Assembly: GCA_963682055.1 (NCBI GenBank)
Contig: OY821744.1
Location: forward strand, 22,048,967 to 22,112,966
From: Primula veris
Lineage: Eukaryota; Streptophyta; Magnoliopsida; Ericales; Primulaceae
Reading direction: 5' to 3'
Length of the DNA: 64,000 nt
The position numbers were made by a program, and so were the translations under genes. The notes below the pieces were generated by a model. The model was given only the letters and a program-made list of their open reading frames with translations, had not been told where the DNA came from and searched no databases. How positions within the stretch are numbered: position 1 is the stretch's first letter; every line of letters begins with the position of its first letter. Shown one piece after another: positions 1-12,710 of the stretch.

Positions 1-692
1 ATATAGCATGTATGATCCATTACTTTACCTATCGGTAAAACATATGTGAAGTATCATTGAATTATTGGATAGCTAAAACTTTTGAAAAGTCAAGTATACG
101 ACATTTGGAGTATCCGATACGAGTAGCGGACTGGTTAAACCTTTGAAAAGTCAAGGATACGACATTTGGAGTATAGATACAGTATTAGGGTATCAGTATC
201 TTGCTTGTTAATTCAGTCCAGTAAATAGTAATCGTCATTAGTGCTATCTATCCTCTAACCCAATAATGCTTCTCGATTTTTTAAATCACAAGTATAATTT
301 GAAACAATCAACTTGAAGGATCATACACTTCCCAAATAGTGTATCGATTCAAATCCATGAATTCATGGTTGGATTGATTCTTACGAGTTTTACATTGAAA
401 CTAGTGACCACTTGATACTCAAATTAGAACTTTAGCCACAAAAACTATACAAATTATTTTTTGAGCAATTTTATACAAATATTAGTTTAGGCAGTAGACG
501 AGGAATAATGGTTTAGGCACTCTTGCGATGTTAACAACCTTGCATGTTTTCCTAACAATAGCTATTTTAAGTCAACTTCTTTGCTTTCTTGCTTTTAACC
601 TGCTGGCATTTGGCTGTTTAACTTTTCAGCTGAGTTTTTGGCATCCTTTTACTTCCCTTCACACATGCTACCAACGCAAAAAAAAAAAAAAG
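1..692. other. AT-rich intergenic DNA with an imperfect direct repeat
   Basis: No gene is supported here. Positions about 70-120 and 134-180 carry two imperfect copies of a block containing TTTGAAAAGTCAAG followed by ATACGACATTTGGAGTAT. The remainder is AT-rich, with short open frames that have no recognisable domains. Confidence 0.5.
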
Positions 693-1047
693 TTCACTTC
701 CTCAGTTTTTTCACACCATATAGTTCTATGCCAAAATATTCCCTCATCTAATTATTAATAATTTTCACTTCCTCAATTTTTTCACACCGTATAGTTCTAT
801 GCCAAAATATTCCCTCATCTAATTATTAATAATTTTCACTTCCTCAATTTTTTCACACCGTATAGTTCTATGCCAAAATATTCCCTCATCTAATTATTAA
901 TAATTTTCACTTCCTCAATTTTTTCACACCGTATAGTTCTATGCCAAAATATTCCCTCAACTAATTATTAATAATTTTCACTTCCCCAGTTTTTTCACAC
1001 CGTATAGTTCTATGCCAAAATATTCCCTCATCTAATTATTAATAATT
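693..1047. repeat. Tandem array, 5 copies of a 71 bp unit
   Basis: Five consecutive 71 bp units begin at 693, 764, 835, 906 and 977, each starting TTCACTTCC and ending in TAATTATTAATAATT. The copies differ by only a few bases, for example CATCTAAT versus CAACTAAT in copy 4 and CCTCAG versus CCCCAG in copy 5. No coding potential is apparent. Confidence 0.9.
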
Positions 1048-1189
1048 TTTCACCAGGGCACTATCAAGGGAAAATGCCAATCTTTTTTTTCTCTAGCAGT
1101 TTTTTTTTTTTTTTGTGTGTTGGCAGATAATAATCTTGATATAGGCATGTTTGGTTGCAGCTTTTTAGTTCAGGTTATCTGCTTGTTGT

Positions 1190-3427
1190 CGAAAGAAACT
1201 ATTGCCTAATTTTCAAGCTGCAGTTACGCTTCCAGTTATAACCCAGTTTTAACTCAGTTTATAACTGAACAGAACTTAATACCAAAAACTGAATAAATTA
1301 AAGTGAACACACAAATTTTAATTACGAAGTTCGATATATGCTAGATCTACATCTCCGAGTCACTCAACCAGTTATATAATAATATGTCAAAGGATAATGA
1401 CAAGTTTTGAGCCTTAGAATACTCTCGTGTAAATGCCTAACTCTCAACTCTCAACTAACACACTACCAATCTTTCTAGGACCAAAGCCTATGCTTTAATT
1501 TGTCAAAACACTGTAGTGTTTTTCGTTCTGAAATTTGTATAAAACTCTTTGACTCTTTTTTTTCGCTCAAGAGGTGTATTTTACCTATGATACTATTCTG
1601 CTTATATAACGCGGTTACAAGATAATTTAAGTCAAACTAAATCTTCTTTTGTTTATCTCGATTATCTTCAGTCTTTTCATATCTTGTATATCTTCGATCT
1701 TTTCTTAAAGACTTCAAATCTTCTTTTATTCTAATTGATTTGAACTTCTAATTTGTTTTCTTGCCTCAAGACCACGTCCAAATCTTCTCTTTTAAATTGA
1801 TTTGATCTTCTGATTAGTTTTCTTGCCTTAAGAATCACGTTACAATCTTTATCCATGACTTTGGAAATATATGTTGCCAGAATAAACTTCGCCAGAAACT
1901 TAGTTGTATGTCAGTTATAACTCAAACTCTAATCTGTGAAACATACTAAACTTCAAAGGTTAAAAACATCACTTTATAACAAGAATAAGATTAATAATAT
2001 TGCCATAATAACGATAACTAAAGTGGCCATTTAGTGAGCTAAATGGGACCTAACAATCTTCCCATTTGTCGTCTAATTTGGCAAAAACTAGAGTTGGTAA
2101 TAACATAAACTCTTCCTGCAAACAAGAATCATTTTATCGAATATAGACAATAGTTTAAGCACATATTAAATTGTCATAAAACTCCCTTGAGTTATTTGTT
2201 CCGTTATAACCGGATATTTCATCGTACTACTCCCACTGAATTTATGAGTTACTTTCCAGTTATAACTCATCTGTTAATTTTTCATAAACCACACATCATA
2301 ATTCAAGTATACAAACATAGTATAGCAACATGGAACAAAGAAAAACTTAAAATAGCTTAAACCATACAAATAGCATATGGGAGTTTAACAAGGCTAGGAC
2401 ACAAAATAGAACAAAATAGAACAAAATAGAAATAAGTTTAACAAGTCTGAAACTTATCACTCACCTTTCAAAAAAACATTGAAAAACATAACACATACTT
2501 TCCATTTCTCTCCCTTTTTGCAAAATAAAAGACAAACTATGCATCATCATCGGATTGAGCATCATCATGCAGTAATAATAGCGAAGAAACAACGGATGAA
2601 GAAGTACCTTTAGTAAGGTCTAAGAAGAGTGTGGTTTCGATAAGTGGGTAGAAAACTAGTATGATTGTTGCACATGACTTAGTGACTAAATATCCTAATC
2701 ATGCAAATGACGCCGGTGATGTTGCAGGTGTTCAATCTGGTGCTTTAGCAAGTGCCACTTTAATTTATTCAGTTTTTGGTATTGAGTTTTGTTCAGTTAT
2801 AACTGGAAGCGTAACTGCAACTTGAAAATTAGGCAATAGTTACTTTCAATTGTTATCAGAGCCTATATGCTTTAATTTGTCAAAACTCTGTAGTGCTTTT
2901 CGTTCTGAAATTTGTATAAAACTCCCTGACTCTTTTTTTTTGCTCAAGAGGTGTATTTTACCTATGGTACTAATCTGCTTATATAACGCAGTTACAAGAT
3001 ATTATAAGTCAAACTAAATCTTGTTTTGTTTATCTCGAGTATCTTCAGTCTTTCCATATCTTGTATATATTGGATATTTTTTTGAAAACTTCAAATCTTC
3101 TTTTATTCTAATTGATTTGGACTTTTAATTTGTTTCCTTGCCTCAAGACCATGTCCAAATCTTCTCATTTAAATTGATTTGATCTTCTGATTAGTTTTCT
3201 TGCCTTAAGGACCACGTTACAATCTTTAACCACGAATTTGAAAATATGTTGTCAGAATAAACTTCGCCATAAACTCAGTATAACTCAAAATTTAATCTGT
3301 GAAACATACCAAAATTCAAAGGTTAAAAACATCACTTTATATAAAAATATATATATATATATATATATATATTGCCATAATAACGACAGAAAAAATGGTC
3401 ATTTAGTGAGCTAAATGGGACCTAACA
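1190..3427. repeat. Paired direct repeats (1485-2055 and 2861-3427) with an inverted flank
   Basis: Two direct copies of about 570 bp run from GCCTATGCTTTAATTTGTC or its variant to AAATGGGACCTAACA. In addition, 1190-1310 and 2755-2850 are imperfect inverted copies of each other, sharing ATTGCCTAATTTTCAAG and TTACGCTTCCAGTTATAAC. TTGTTATCAGAGCC at 2850-2863 resembles the initiator-Met tRNA primer binding site of plant LTR elements, so this may be a rearranged small LTR element. No gag or pol was recognised between the copies. A TA microsatellite lies at 3344-3372 inside the second copy. Confidence 0.55.
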
Positions 3428-4176
3428 GTTGTATTATAAACTGCCATATATTAGGTTGGACAACTTCAAAAGAATGTTGGATAACCCCAACTTATATACT
3501 TAACCTCAAGTAAATCAGAAATTTATTCCAAAAGTTACAGCTAGTCAAGCCCCCCAATTCTAGTTTCTTCATTTTGTTTTCTTTCTTTCTCTAATGCAGT
3601 TCTTTTTTCTTTCTTATTTTTCTGTAAAAGGGCCAGCGTCCATGTATAAATTCACAAGCTTGAAAAGGGTTTGGTGTGTGAAATAGAAAGGAAAAAACAA
3701 AACATAAACGCAAAGATAATTTACAAAATGAAACAATGATGTATGTTTAAGGGGTCTTTTCTAAAAAAAAAGCTACCTCCAATTCCAAAGATCCAATGCG
3801 TATATACTTGTCCTACTTCGACCCAAAGACTAGGAATTAACCATGCGTACTTGTTAAAGACTACCATAGTTTCGTCTAATTTCATTGGGATCAAGTGCAG
3901 TCCACCACTTTGATAAACCCGTCCTTGGACCTTGTTATGAACCAACAATCATTTATCTAGTGACACTCATTATCAACAAATATTGATATAATGAAAATTT
4001 CACCCGATCTGAGTAGTTAAAGATTTTTCGAGACAAAAATACAACATTTTACCGAATCCGTGGAGACCAAAGGCATTAGTACATTGCACTACTTGAACGG
4101 GATATGTTTATAAGAATAACGGTTGTTACTATATGCTACTGCTAGGAACATTCTAAGCAAATGAGATGTCCAAGTA
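3428..4176. other. Intergenic, no gene seen
   Basis: AT-rich sequence with no recognisable domain, RNA gene or clear repeat boundary. Confidence 0.5.
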
Positions 4177-4461
4177 TTATAGGGATGGCAATTGGGTCGG
4201 ATAAATCAAAATCCGACCCGATCCATGTGCAAAGTTGCATTTTTATCCATTTAACCCGACCCGACCCATTTATCCATTTTTTATAACACTTTTTTTTTTT
4301 TTCATTTTGAAAACAAAGCTTATAAATGTCAAGATTTGGAAAATAATTTGTTAAAAGCCCCTATGGTAAAGTAAAAAATCATTTGATTTAGAAAGATAAT
4401 ATATACTAATGTGGCATTAAATACTCTTTCTTATTAATTTATGAATTTAAATTTTGCAATC

Positions 4462-4654
4462 TGTTGTAATACAATTATTAGCTACGTATTTAGTGAGACA
4501 GAAGTAGAGAGATGGGAGAACAGTATCGTCTTTATTATGAATGAATATCAAATACAAGACCCATAACCCTCTTTATATAGATAGAGAGGTAGGGTTACAA
4601 GCCCACTTAGGCCCATAAAATACAAGCCAAAGAGTCCAATAATATCTTACAACA
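4462..4654 (-). repeat. Copia-1 3' LTR
   Basis: This 193 bp LTR starts TG and ends CA. On the minus strand it contains CTATATAAAG, the complement of CTTTATATAG at about 4572-4581, a likely LTR TATA box. The adjacent plus-strand CTCCCCCTTTGG (4655-4666) is the complement of a polypurine tract, CCAAAGGGGGAG. Confidence 0.88.
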
Positions 4655-5183
4655 CTCCCCCTTTGGACGTCTTGAATTCTTCATATTCATGCAGTCGATC
4701 TGAGTCGAGTTCATTCGCAGTACTAAACACATAAAGACCTTAGGGCCGAGAAACCCGGTACCTAAGAGAAATTATGTAGCCGAATAATATATGCCAAAAT
4801 ACTATGTAAATAACTAACCACAAAACAATGTGCCTCATCAAAACCTTGTCAGAGCAAACCTAATGGAAAAATCTCTGATCGAAAAAAAAAAAAGTGCAAC
4901 AGTGATAGTAGTAGGGGATCAACCACAAAACAGATGCATCATCAAAAGCTTGCCAGAGTACACAGTGGTAAGAAGTATACGACAGGATACTCCCCCTGAT
5001 TTCGGCAATCCTTAGTGAGGTATAATAGGGAACATGTCTCACTAAAAACCTTGTCAAGGAAAACCCAATGGGAAAAACCCTAGTACTAAGGACAAAAAAA
5101 GTACACATGCATACAACGGGATGCTCCCCCTCACTTGCACACGACAGGGTACGAGGATTTTAACTCCGACATAAAATATCGTT
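4655..5183 (-). other. Copia-1 3' untranslated region
   Basis: This lies between the end of pol and the 3' LTR. It contains three degenerate copies of a block resembling CCTTGTCAGAGCAAACCTAATGG followed by GAAAAA, near 4842, 4950 and 5048. No separate gene is supported. Confidence 0.5.
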
Positions 5184-8100
5184 CTAAGTTAGCTCAGATA
5201 GCCTACGTAGGTCAATCGCCCATACGTCCTTCTGAAAAGAATGCTTTGGCAGTGATTTGGTGAACAAGTCTACATGGTTATTCTCTGAACCAATATGCTT
5301 CACTTCAATCTTTTGAAGCGTTTGTTGTTCATGTGTAATGAACAATTTTGGCGAGATATGCTTAGTGACATCACCTTTGATATAACCATGCTTCGCTTGA
5401 TCAATCATAGCGGTGTTGTCCTCATAAATAACAACAGGTTCATCATGATTTTAAGCTAGATCACAGGTGCTTCGAATATGGCCAATAACTGCTCGAAGCA
5501 GACACACTCTCTAGTTGCCTAATAGAGCGCGAGTAGCTCAGAGTGGTTAGTCGAAGTGGCCACTAGAGTATGTTTACGAGACCTCCAGGATATCGCCGTG
5601 TTCCCAATGGTAAAGACATAACCATATTGGGAACGTCCCTTGTGCGGGTCTGATAAGAAATCAGCATCGGCATAGCCGACAAGGGTTGCGTTATTTTGAG
5701 GATCAATGGAGCTAGATCCACTCGACGCAAATGGATAGAATAACCCCATGTCCGTACTATCTCTAAGGTAACGGAAAATTTCTTTTATGCCAGTCCAGTG
5801 GCGGCGTGTTGACGCGATGCTGTGTCGAGCTAGACAATTCACAGCAAATGAGATGTCCAATCTAGCACATTAGGCCAAGTACAATAGTGCACCTATTGCA
5901 CCCAGATATGAACACTCTGGGCTCAATATGTCTTCATCGTTCTCCTTTGGACGGAATCGGTCCTTATTAATGTCTAGAGAGCGGACGACCATGGGAGTAG
6001 AGGACGGCTTAGCGTCACTATGACTAAAGCGCCTCAATACCTTTTGGATGTAGCTTTCTTGATGGACTAAAATTCTATCTTTATGGTGCTCGATCTGCAG
6101 GACGAGGCAATACCGTGTCTTCTCAAGATCTTTCATCTCGAATTTCTTCTTCAGAATTTCAGCAGTTTCGAACACCTCTTTTGAGATTCCTATGAGATTC
6201 ATATCATCTACATAGACTGCGATAATCGCATATCCTGAAGTTGATTTCTTTATAAACACTCATGGGTATAGTTCATTATTAACATATTCCAAGCCAATCA
6301 AGTATTCACTTAGACGGTTATACCACATCCGTCCAGATTGTTTCAATCCATATAGTGATCATCTCAGTCTAATCGAGAACGTGTTCCGTGGCCGGAAACT
6401 ACTTGATTCAGGCAACTTAAGTCCATCAGTGACTCTCATGTAAATCTTTGTGTCCAGATCCCCGTAGAGATATGCTGTGACCACATCCATGAGCTGCATA
6501 TTCAGTTTTTTGGAAACTACTAAACTGATTAAGTAGCGGAAAGTTATAACGTCCATTACGGGAGAATACGTCTCATCGTAATCAATTTCAGGGCGTTGAG
6601 AGAAACCTTACGCCACAAGGTGAGCTTTGTATCTAACAATCTCATTATTCTCATCATGCTTCCTTACGAAAACCCATTTATGACTAACTGGTCTAACATT
6701 GGGTGGTCTTGGAGTGACATGTCCAAACACCCTTCATTTTGTTAAGAAATCCAGTTCAGCCTGGATTGCTTGTTTCCATTGAGGTCAGTCCTTTCTTCGC
6801 TGACACTCAGCAACGGTACGAGGTTCCATGTTATCATTATTCATAATGTCAGTGGCCACTACGTATATGAACACATCATCGATGACAGTCTCGTTTCGCT
6901 TCAAAATATCGTCTAAACTAGTATAATCGACATATATTTCGAGGTTATCGGGATGATTAGGAACTGGTGTTTCATCTGGAACACGCTCCTCTAATACATC
7001 ACTGTGATCCTTAATGATCTCGTGTGGCAAAACAGATGCGACAAGATTTCTTCTCTTTCGAGGCAGAATATCCTTGGAACCGGCGGCTTTCCTCTTTTTT
7101 TCGGAAGGGTGGCGGACTGGACGGTCGATGGCAGCATCCTTTTCTCGGTGGGTACAACCGGAGCAATGTGTTCAACCAGAACACGGCATCTCATTGGAAC
7201 GTCTATCCTTGCAGGCACATTTGCAGCAAGTATATGTGATCTTGTGACATTCGCTAGGTCATTAAATGCATCTGGCATTTGATTTGCAACATTTTTCATA
7301 CCTAGGATTCTCTGCACTTCCTTATCACTATTTGTAGTTGGGGGATCTAGATGAGACATAGTGGGTACATGCCATATTAATTCACGTCGTTCCTTATCAA
7401 CGTTAACGTGCATTTCTCCCCCCTAACGACGGGAAGAGTGTCTCATCAAAGTCACAATCCTCATGTCTAGCGGTAAAGAGATCGCCTGTCAAGGGCTCTA
7501 AATAGCGTATTATATACAGAAATTCATAACCGACATATATGCCCCGTCGTTTTTGAGTCCAAATTTGAAACGCTTATGTGGCTCAATTGGAACATTGACT
7601 AGGCACCCATCCAAACACGCGTAAATGTGAGACATCAGGCTCATATCCACTTAACAAGTGGTACGCAGATAGTGGTTGGGTGGCCATGGGCCTCAGATGG
7701 ACCAACGCAGTAGCATGCAAAATGGCATAGCCCCACACAGAAATAGGAAGTTTGGTGCGCATTACCAAAGTTCTAGAAATTATTTGCAATCGCTTAATGA
7801 AAGCTTCTGCAAGGCCGTTTTGGGTATGAACATACGCAACTGGGCGTTCAAGATTAATTCCCAAAGTCATGCAATAGTCATCAAAAGTTTTCGATGTAAA
7901 CTCCACGGCATTATCAAGTCTAATAGACTTTATCAGATAATCCAGATGATGAGGCCTCAATTTAATTATCTGGGCTAGGAGTTTTGGAAACGCTGCGTTT
8001 CTTATGGACAACAAAGCTACGTGTGACAATCTTGTCGATGCATCAACCAAAACCATGAAATATTTAAATGGTCCGCATGTTGGTTGGATAGGTACACAAA

Positions 8101-8770
8101 TATCTCCTTGAATTCTTTCAAGGAATTGAAAAACCAATTTCGTAGGTTTCACACGAATTGGTTTGAGATTAGTCTTTCTAATCGAGCATGCTTGGCATAG
8201 GCTTTGCGGATTAATCACAAAATTTTTTCCTCCAAAAATATGCCCATGAGATGCGTTCATCGTTCGAAGCATCGTATTTTGACTCGAGTGTCCCAGCCGG
8301 TCATGTCATAACATAAAAGTGCTCTCATCAATTGGTGCCCACCAAATGATTAGATTGCTTTCAAAGTTTTGGATTGTAGTAACATACAAACCACTTGAAA
8401 GACATCTCAACTTCTCCAAAATACGTTTTTGGTCGTACTGAGTGGAGGTAATGTGAAGGTAATCAATACCATTTTCACGAGCAGTTTCAAGATGAAACTT
8501 ATTTTCTCGGATATCCTTAAAGCTCAACAAGGTACGACTGGACCTCGGAGAATATAAGGCATCAGATACTTCAACAGGAGTACCATTTGACAACGTGAAT
8601 TTAGCTTTATCAAAGCCTTCAACAAGGGTCGACGGGCCCGAAATTATTGTCACTGAGGTTAATTTAGGCGTAAAGTTGATAAAAAAAACATTTATCTTTT
8701 AAGATAGTGTGTGTAGTACCACTATCAACCAGATAATCAATTTTCCCACAATACATGCCTAAAAGTAAAA
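5184..8770 (-). pseudogene. Copia-1 pol remnant (protease, integrase, RT, RNase H)
   Basis: Reading right to left, fragments in several frames follow the Copia order. First is an aspartic protease site (VDSGTTHTI, about 8700-8740), then the pre-integrase region (8306-8653). The integrase core (7583-8272) carries LVDASTR and the IRLDN motif. The integrase C-terminus follows (6991-7413). RT pieces lie at 6359-6556 and 5870-6259, the latter with the YVDDM catalytic motif. RNase H fragments lie at 5519-5860 (YADADF, the Copia acidic motif) and 5184-5408. Stop codons and frameshifts separate every block, so no functional polyprotein can be made. The order and spacing otherwise fit a full-length Copia pol. 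Confidence 0.92.
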
Positions 8771-10698
8771 TAATTTAAAGTCGGTCACACGAATAAAAGA
8801 AATTGCTCAATGAAATAACTTTAAATTATACGAGAAATGTTCAAAGTATTATCCATAAAACAAGCCATAATCCAAAATTGACATTTTTCTACAACAGGAG
8901 AAAATAAAAGAAAGACTAGATTAATCATCATATAAAATAACGGGTTTATATGTTTATGGTTTGTATAAGCACAAACTTTATTTCGAAACGACAGGTTCGA
9001 AAAACAAGTTTTGCTTTTAAGTAAAGAGGTTCTCTTTGATCGAACGACATGTCGATCCTGAAACACCTATTCGGCGAATACATATCTATATAGACATATT
9101 CGGGGAAATTATTATTTACTCAACCCCTTTCGGTAGCTCTATCTGAACACGACCAGGAAAAACCGTGAGGGGGGTGGGCACGAGTGCCTCTTAAAAACCG
9201 ACCTCGTTAGGAGAACGACTTCCGCCTTTATCTTTCCTAGACATCGTATCCAAATAGGTGAGTATATTTGGGGAATATTCATAATTTTTCCAACTTAAAT
9301 GTGAAAATATATGATATTTCACAATCTATCATTCATAGCAATAAATAACAACATAGACAATATATATATAGATTAACCACATATATAAAGACATGCAGTA
9401 AATATATTTTCAGGATCTATCTAATCATGCAGTAGATTTGGTTTTATAAACAAATCAATTCAAAATTATCAATCAATTCATAAAGATTATAACATACCAA
9501 ATCAAATCAATTAGATCTAATCCAATAACTAACTGCCGTATGTGATATTTATATATATGATAATATCAAAAGATATGATTTTGCTAACAAGATATCAATC
9601 AATTATCTATGTTTATTGCCATATGAATAATTCTATACATGTTAGTTTTAACATGCTAGCAAGCAATATATTTTTAATTACCAATCAATTCTATATATGG
9701 TAAATTTTTTTAACATGCAAAGAGGTTAAATTTACATGGAAACATATCAATTTATTCAATTAAGATACAATTTTTATTTACTTGCCTTTTAATAAAAAAA
9801 ATATATATGCATGTGTGTGTATATTGACCGAATATCATATCTTATCAACCATATGTGCTGTTTTTGTGTAATTTCAGCAAACTATATATCTATTTACAAC
9901 GTTATTACATATACAATCCAGAATTTCAGACAAGTTTCAGTTTAGTCCTTGAGTAATTAACAGAATAGTTTACAGCTTTCAGATAATTACAAATCAATAC
10001 ATATGTTTCAGTTTGTTATAGATTTAGTCCGACAGATTAATACATGTTTTACAATTAAATGATTTTCAATTTGCAAATCGATTATATGTCTTTTAATGAT
10101 TTGTTTGTATGAAAAATACAAATTTATCTTGTTATTAGAGATTCAACTCGGTTATACATGTAATAATAAGTACACAACTTTTTTTTGTTTTTCCATGTAA
10201 TAAGTTAACATACATACCATACCAAGACATATACTATTGGACAAAAATAAACTTTTTTGTTCATACATGCATGGTAACAAACGTGCTGGTTAATTCATAT
10301 ACAGTCAAGATAAAACACACATGGTTTATTCAGAGTTTTCAAAATACAAAAAAAAAAACCAGTGGCACATATATTACAAATCGTTTTGCTGGTGTTACAT
10401 GTGGTATAAATCAAGCAATACTATTATACATGCAATTCTAAAACCAAACAAAATATAGCATGCAGTCAATCGTAATTTTATTAATTAATTACTATGCCTA
10501 GTAACATGCAATAAACCAACAGTTAGGATTAGTTTTCTTTTACACATATAACGAAGAGGGTTATAGAATTACGTACCTTACGCATGGTATGTTGGTGAAG
10601 TTTGATATAGTAAAATCCTAAAAAAAACCCGGATAAACCTCAAGATTTATTGATACCCAGAATCCGTACTCCGATATCCGAGAGCAGTACTGATAACG
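8771..10698 (-). other. Copia-1 5' internal region, gag not recognisable
   Basis: About 1.9 kb of very AT-rich DNA lies between protease and the 5' LTR, where gag should be. I see no zinc knuckle or gag-like frame, so gag was lost or has decayed. The minus-strand sequence leaving the LTR reads CGTTATCAGTACTGCTCT, which only partly resembles the standard initiator-Met primer site. A G+C-richer island lies at about 9120-9240. Confidence 0.55.
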
Positions 10699-10891
10699 TG
10701 TTGTAATACAACTATTAGCTACGTATTTAGGGAGACAGAAATAAAGAGAGGGGAGAATAGTATCGTCTTTATTATGAATGAATATCAAATAAAAGACCCC
10801 TAACCCTCTTTATATAGATAGAGTGATAGGGTTACAAACCCACTTAAGCCCATAAATTACAAGACCAAGAGTCCAATATTATCTTACAACA
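10699..10891 (-). repeat. Copia-1 5' LTR
   Basis: This 193 bp partner of the LTR at 4462-4654 has the same ends and the same CTTTATATAG block. Substitutions are scattered along its length. Host sequence CAATA follows it. Confidence 0.88.
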
Positions 10892-12710
10892 CAATATTCT
10901 TTTTTGATATTTTCATGTTTATTGAATTAATTTGTACTCATTAACTTCGTCAATTAAAACATTGTTATATGTAAAAATATAATATAAATGTATATGATTG
11001 ATATGATGATTTATTTCTCGTAATTTTTAAAAAAAATAATGACGATAATATATTAGTCATTAATTAACATATTAACATTTATCATAAATATCATTAATTA
11101 ATGTATAAAGATTTATTTAGTAAATCACCGAAATGTATGTATATGAATTACTATACCAATTAATATTAGAAGAAATAGAGAAATTAGTGTATAGGAGAGA
11201 GAGATACAAGTGAGAGAATATTAAATTGTGTAAAGTTACACTTTTCAATTTGTACTTTTTAAGTTGCACTTTTACTCAATTTGACCCGCCCCGCCCCGAC
11301 CCAAATAAAGTTACACTTTTACCCGACCCGCGACAGGTCGGATCGGGTCGGGTCAAAACCCCAAAAATTGTCATCACTATCCAAATGGCTCGGGACTCAA
11401 GATCAATATTTGGATATCTAATAAAAAAGAAAAAAAATGTTCAAGAACAATCTGAAACATTTAGTTAAAAGTTGGAGTAATTAAAAAAATATGATTGAGA
11501 TTCGAGTAGAAGGTATGATAAACTGATGAGATCTTTACAAGATGGAATGTGTCTCGAAGATTGGAACCTGGTGCTAAAGTTAAAAGGGGAAAGATCGAAA
11601 AGAGATGAAGACGATTTCAAGTCAGCTAAAGATGGAGAGGGAAAAAATCAGAAGATATTAATCAGACAAAGTCAAGAAATATATAAGTATTGAAGGTATT
11701 CTAGAAATAAGGAAAGATTGAGATCTAATAAAGATTTGACTGTAACCGCATCTTTACAAGCGGGAAGTTGGGAAACAGTTTGTTAAAGCTCTTATAAACT
11801 ATTAGGTCACAAAGTTTTAGAGGGAGAGCAAGAGATACACAATACTTTGTGTAAGAGAGATTAATAGTTATTAAGTTAGATATGATAATATAGGCACATA
11901 CGTGAGAGTCATCGTATCGTAAGATTTAAGTCTTTTTCGTTTAAATATTTGGGTCTGGAAAAATCTATTTTTTATGAAAAAATGGAGGATTTGTGGCTTA
12001 TAAATGACTATAGCTGAGAAGAGCAGAGAATTTGAACAAGTTAGAGCTGAGAAAGACGCCACAAGCAAACATGGATCTTAAGAATCATTGTTTTTGACAG
12101 TCGAAATAACTTTTGCGTTAGTTTAGAGAGCAGTTACGTTGCCAATCACAACACAATTGCAATTTTGGTTGTACTTACTTGATAATCGAATATTACTAAA
12201 AGTAAATAAACACACGAGTTTGATACTCCTAACTAGCTTGCTACCCGGGAAACTCGACCAACACCTAGTGGATAATCTTAAAAAATTAGAACCAGGGAGA
12301 GTGAGAGTGGAGATGTATTTTAAGAGCACTGTATGTATGTGTGTGTATTTAGAGAGTGATACATTATAGATAGAGTCATTTATAAACCGGAGGGTTTCCA
12401 CCTTTGAGGTCAAGTGTCAAAAATGGTAAAACATTCACTCCATCTCCACTACTAATCACTATGTCCTCTCTCATAAAAGCCAATTAACTACGAGACAATA
12501 ATGGATTTTTTTTCCATGCAATACCAAATAACTCAGGAGTATCTTAATTTGTTTTTGTTTTTTTATTCTTATTGTTTTTAAAATTATTTTTAAAACATGT
12601 GTGAATTATGTCTTTTTTTATTAATTCTGGTTATAACTTGATTTGTTTGTTTATCGTTAGTTACTCGACTCTCATACTTTTTTATTCGATTGTTTATATG
12701 TAGCACGGTA
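10892..12710. other. Intergenic, no gene seen
   Basis: Apart from the CCCGACC-rich block at 11280-11357 described with the possible hAT element, this is AT-rich DNA. Short open frames on both strands show no recognisable domain. Confidence 0.45.

Larger units (their letters stand above)
4462..10891 (-). mobile_element. Copia-1: old Ty1/copia retrotransposon
   Basis: The element is bounded by two 193 bp LTRs that begin TGTTGTAATACAA and end ATCTTACAACA. The flanks are CAATC on the left and CAATA on the right, a probable 5 bp target duplication with one later change. By eye the LTRs differ at about 16 of 193 positions, so the insertion is old. Pol remnants lie on the minus strand in normal Copia order. 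The 2 kb between protease and the 5' LTR holds no recognisable gag, so the copy is defective. Confidence 0.9.
4177..11379. mobile_element. Possible hAT-like element split by Copia-1
   Basis: TAGGGATGGCAATTGGGTCGG near 4180 and TTGTCATCACTA ending at 11379 are imperfect inverted ends. Both are followed inward by clusters of GGGTCGG or its complement CCCGACC (4190-4265 and 11280-11357). The host sequence between these ends and Copia-1 is AT-rich and has no transposase. An 8 bp target duplication is only partly matched (TCCAAGTA versus TCCAAATG, 6 of 8). The reading is a decayed non-autonomous hAT element that later received Copia-1. The ends are similar, but the assignment is uncertain. Confidence 0.35.
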
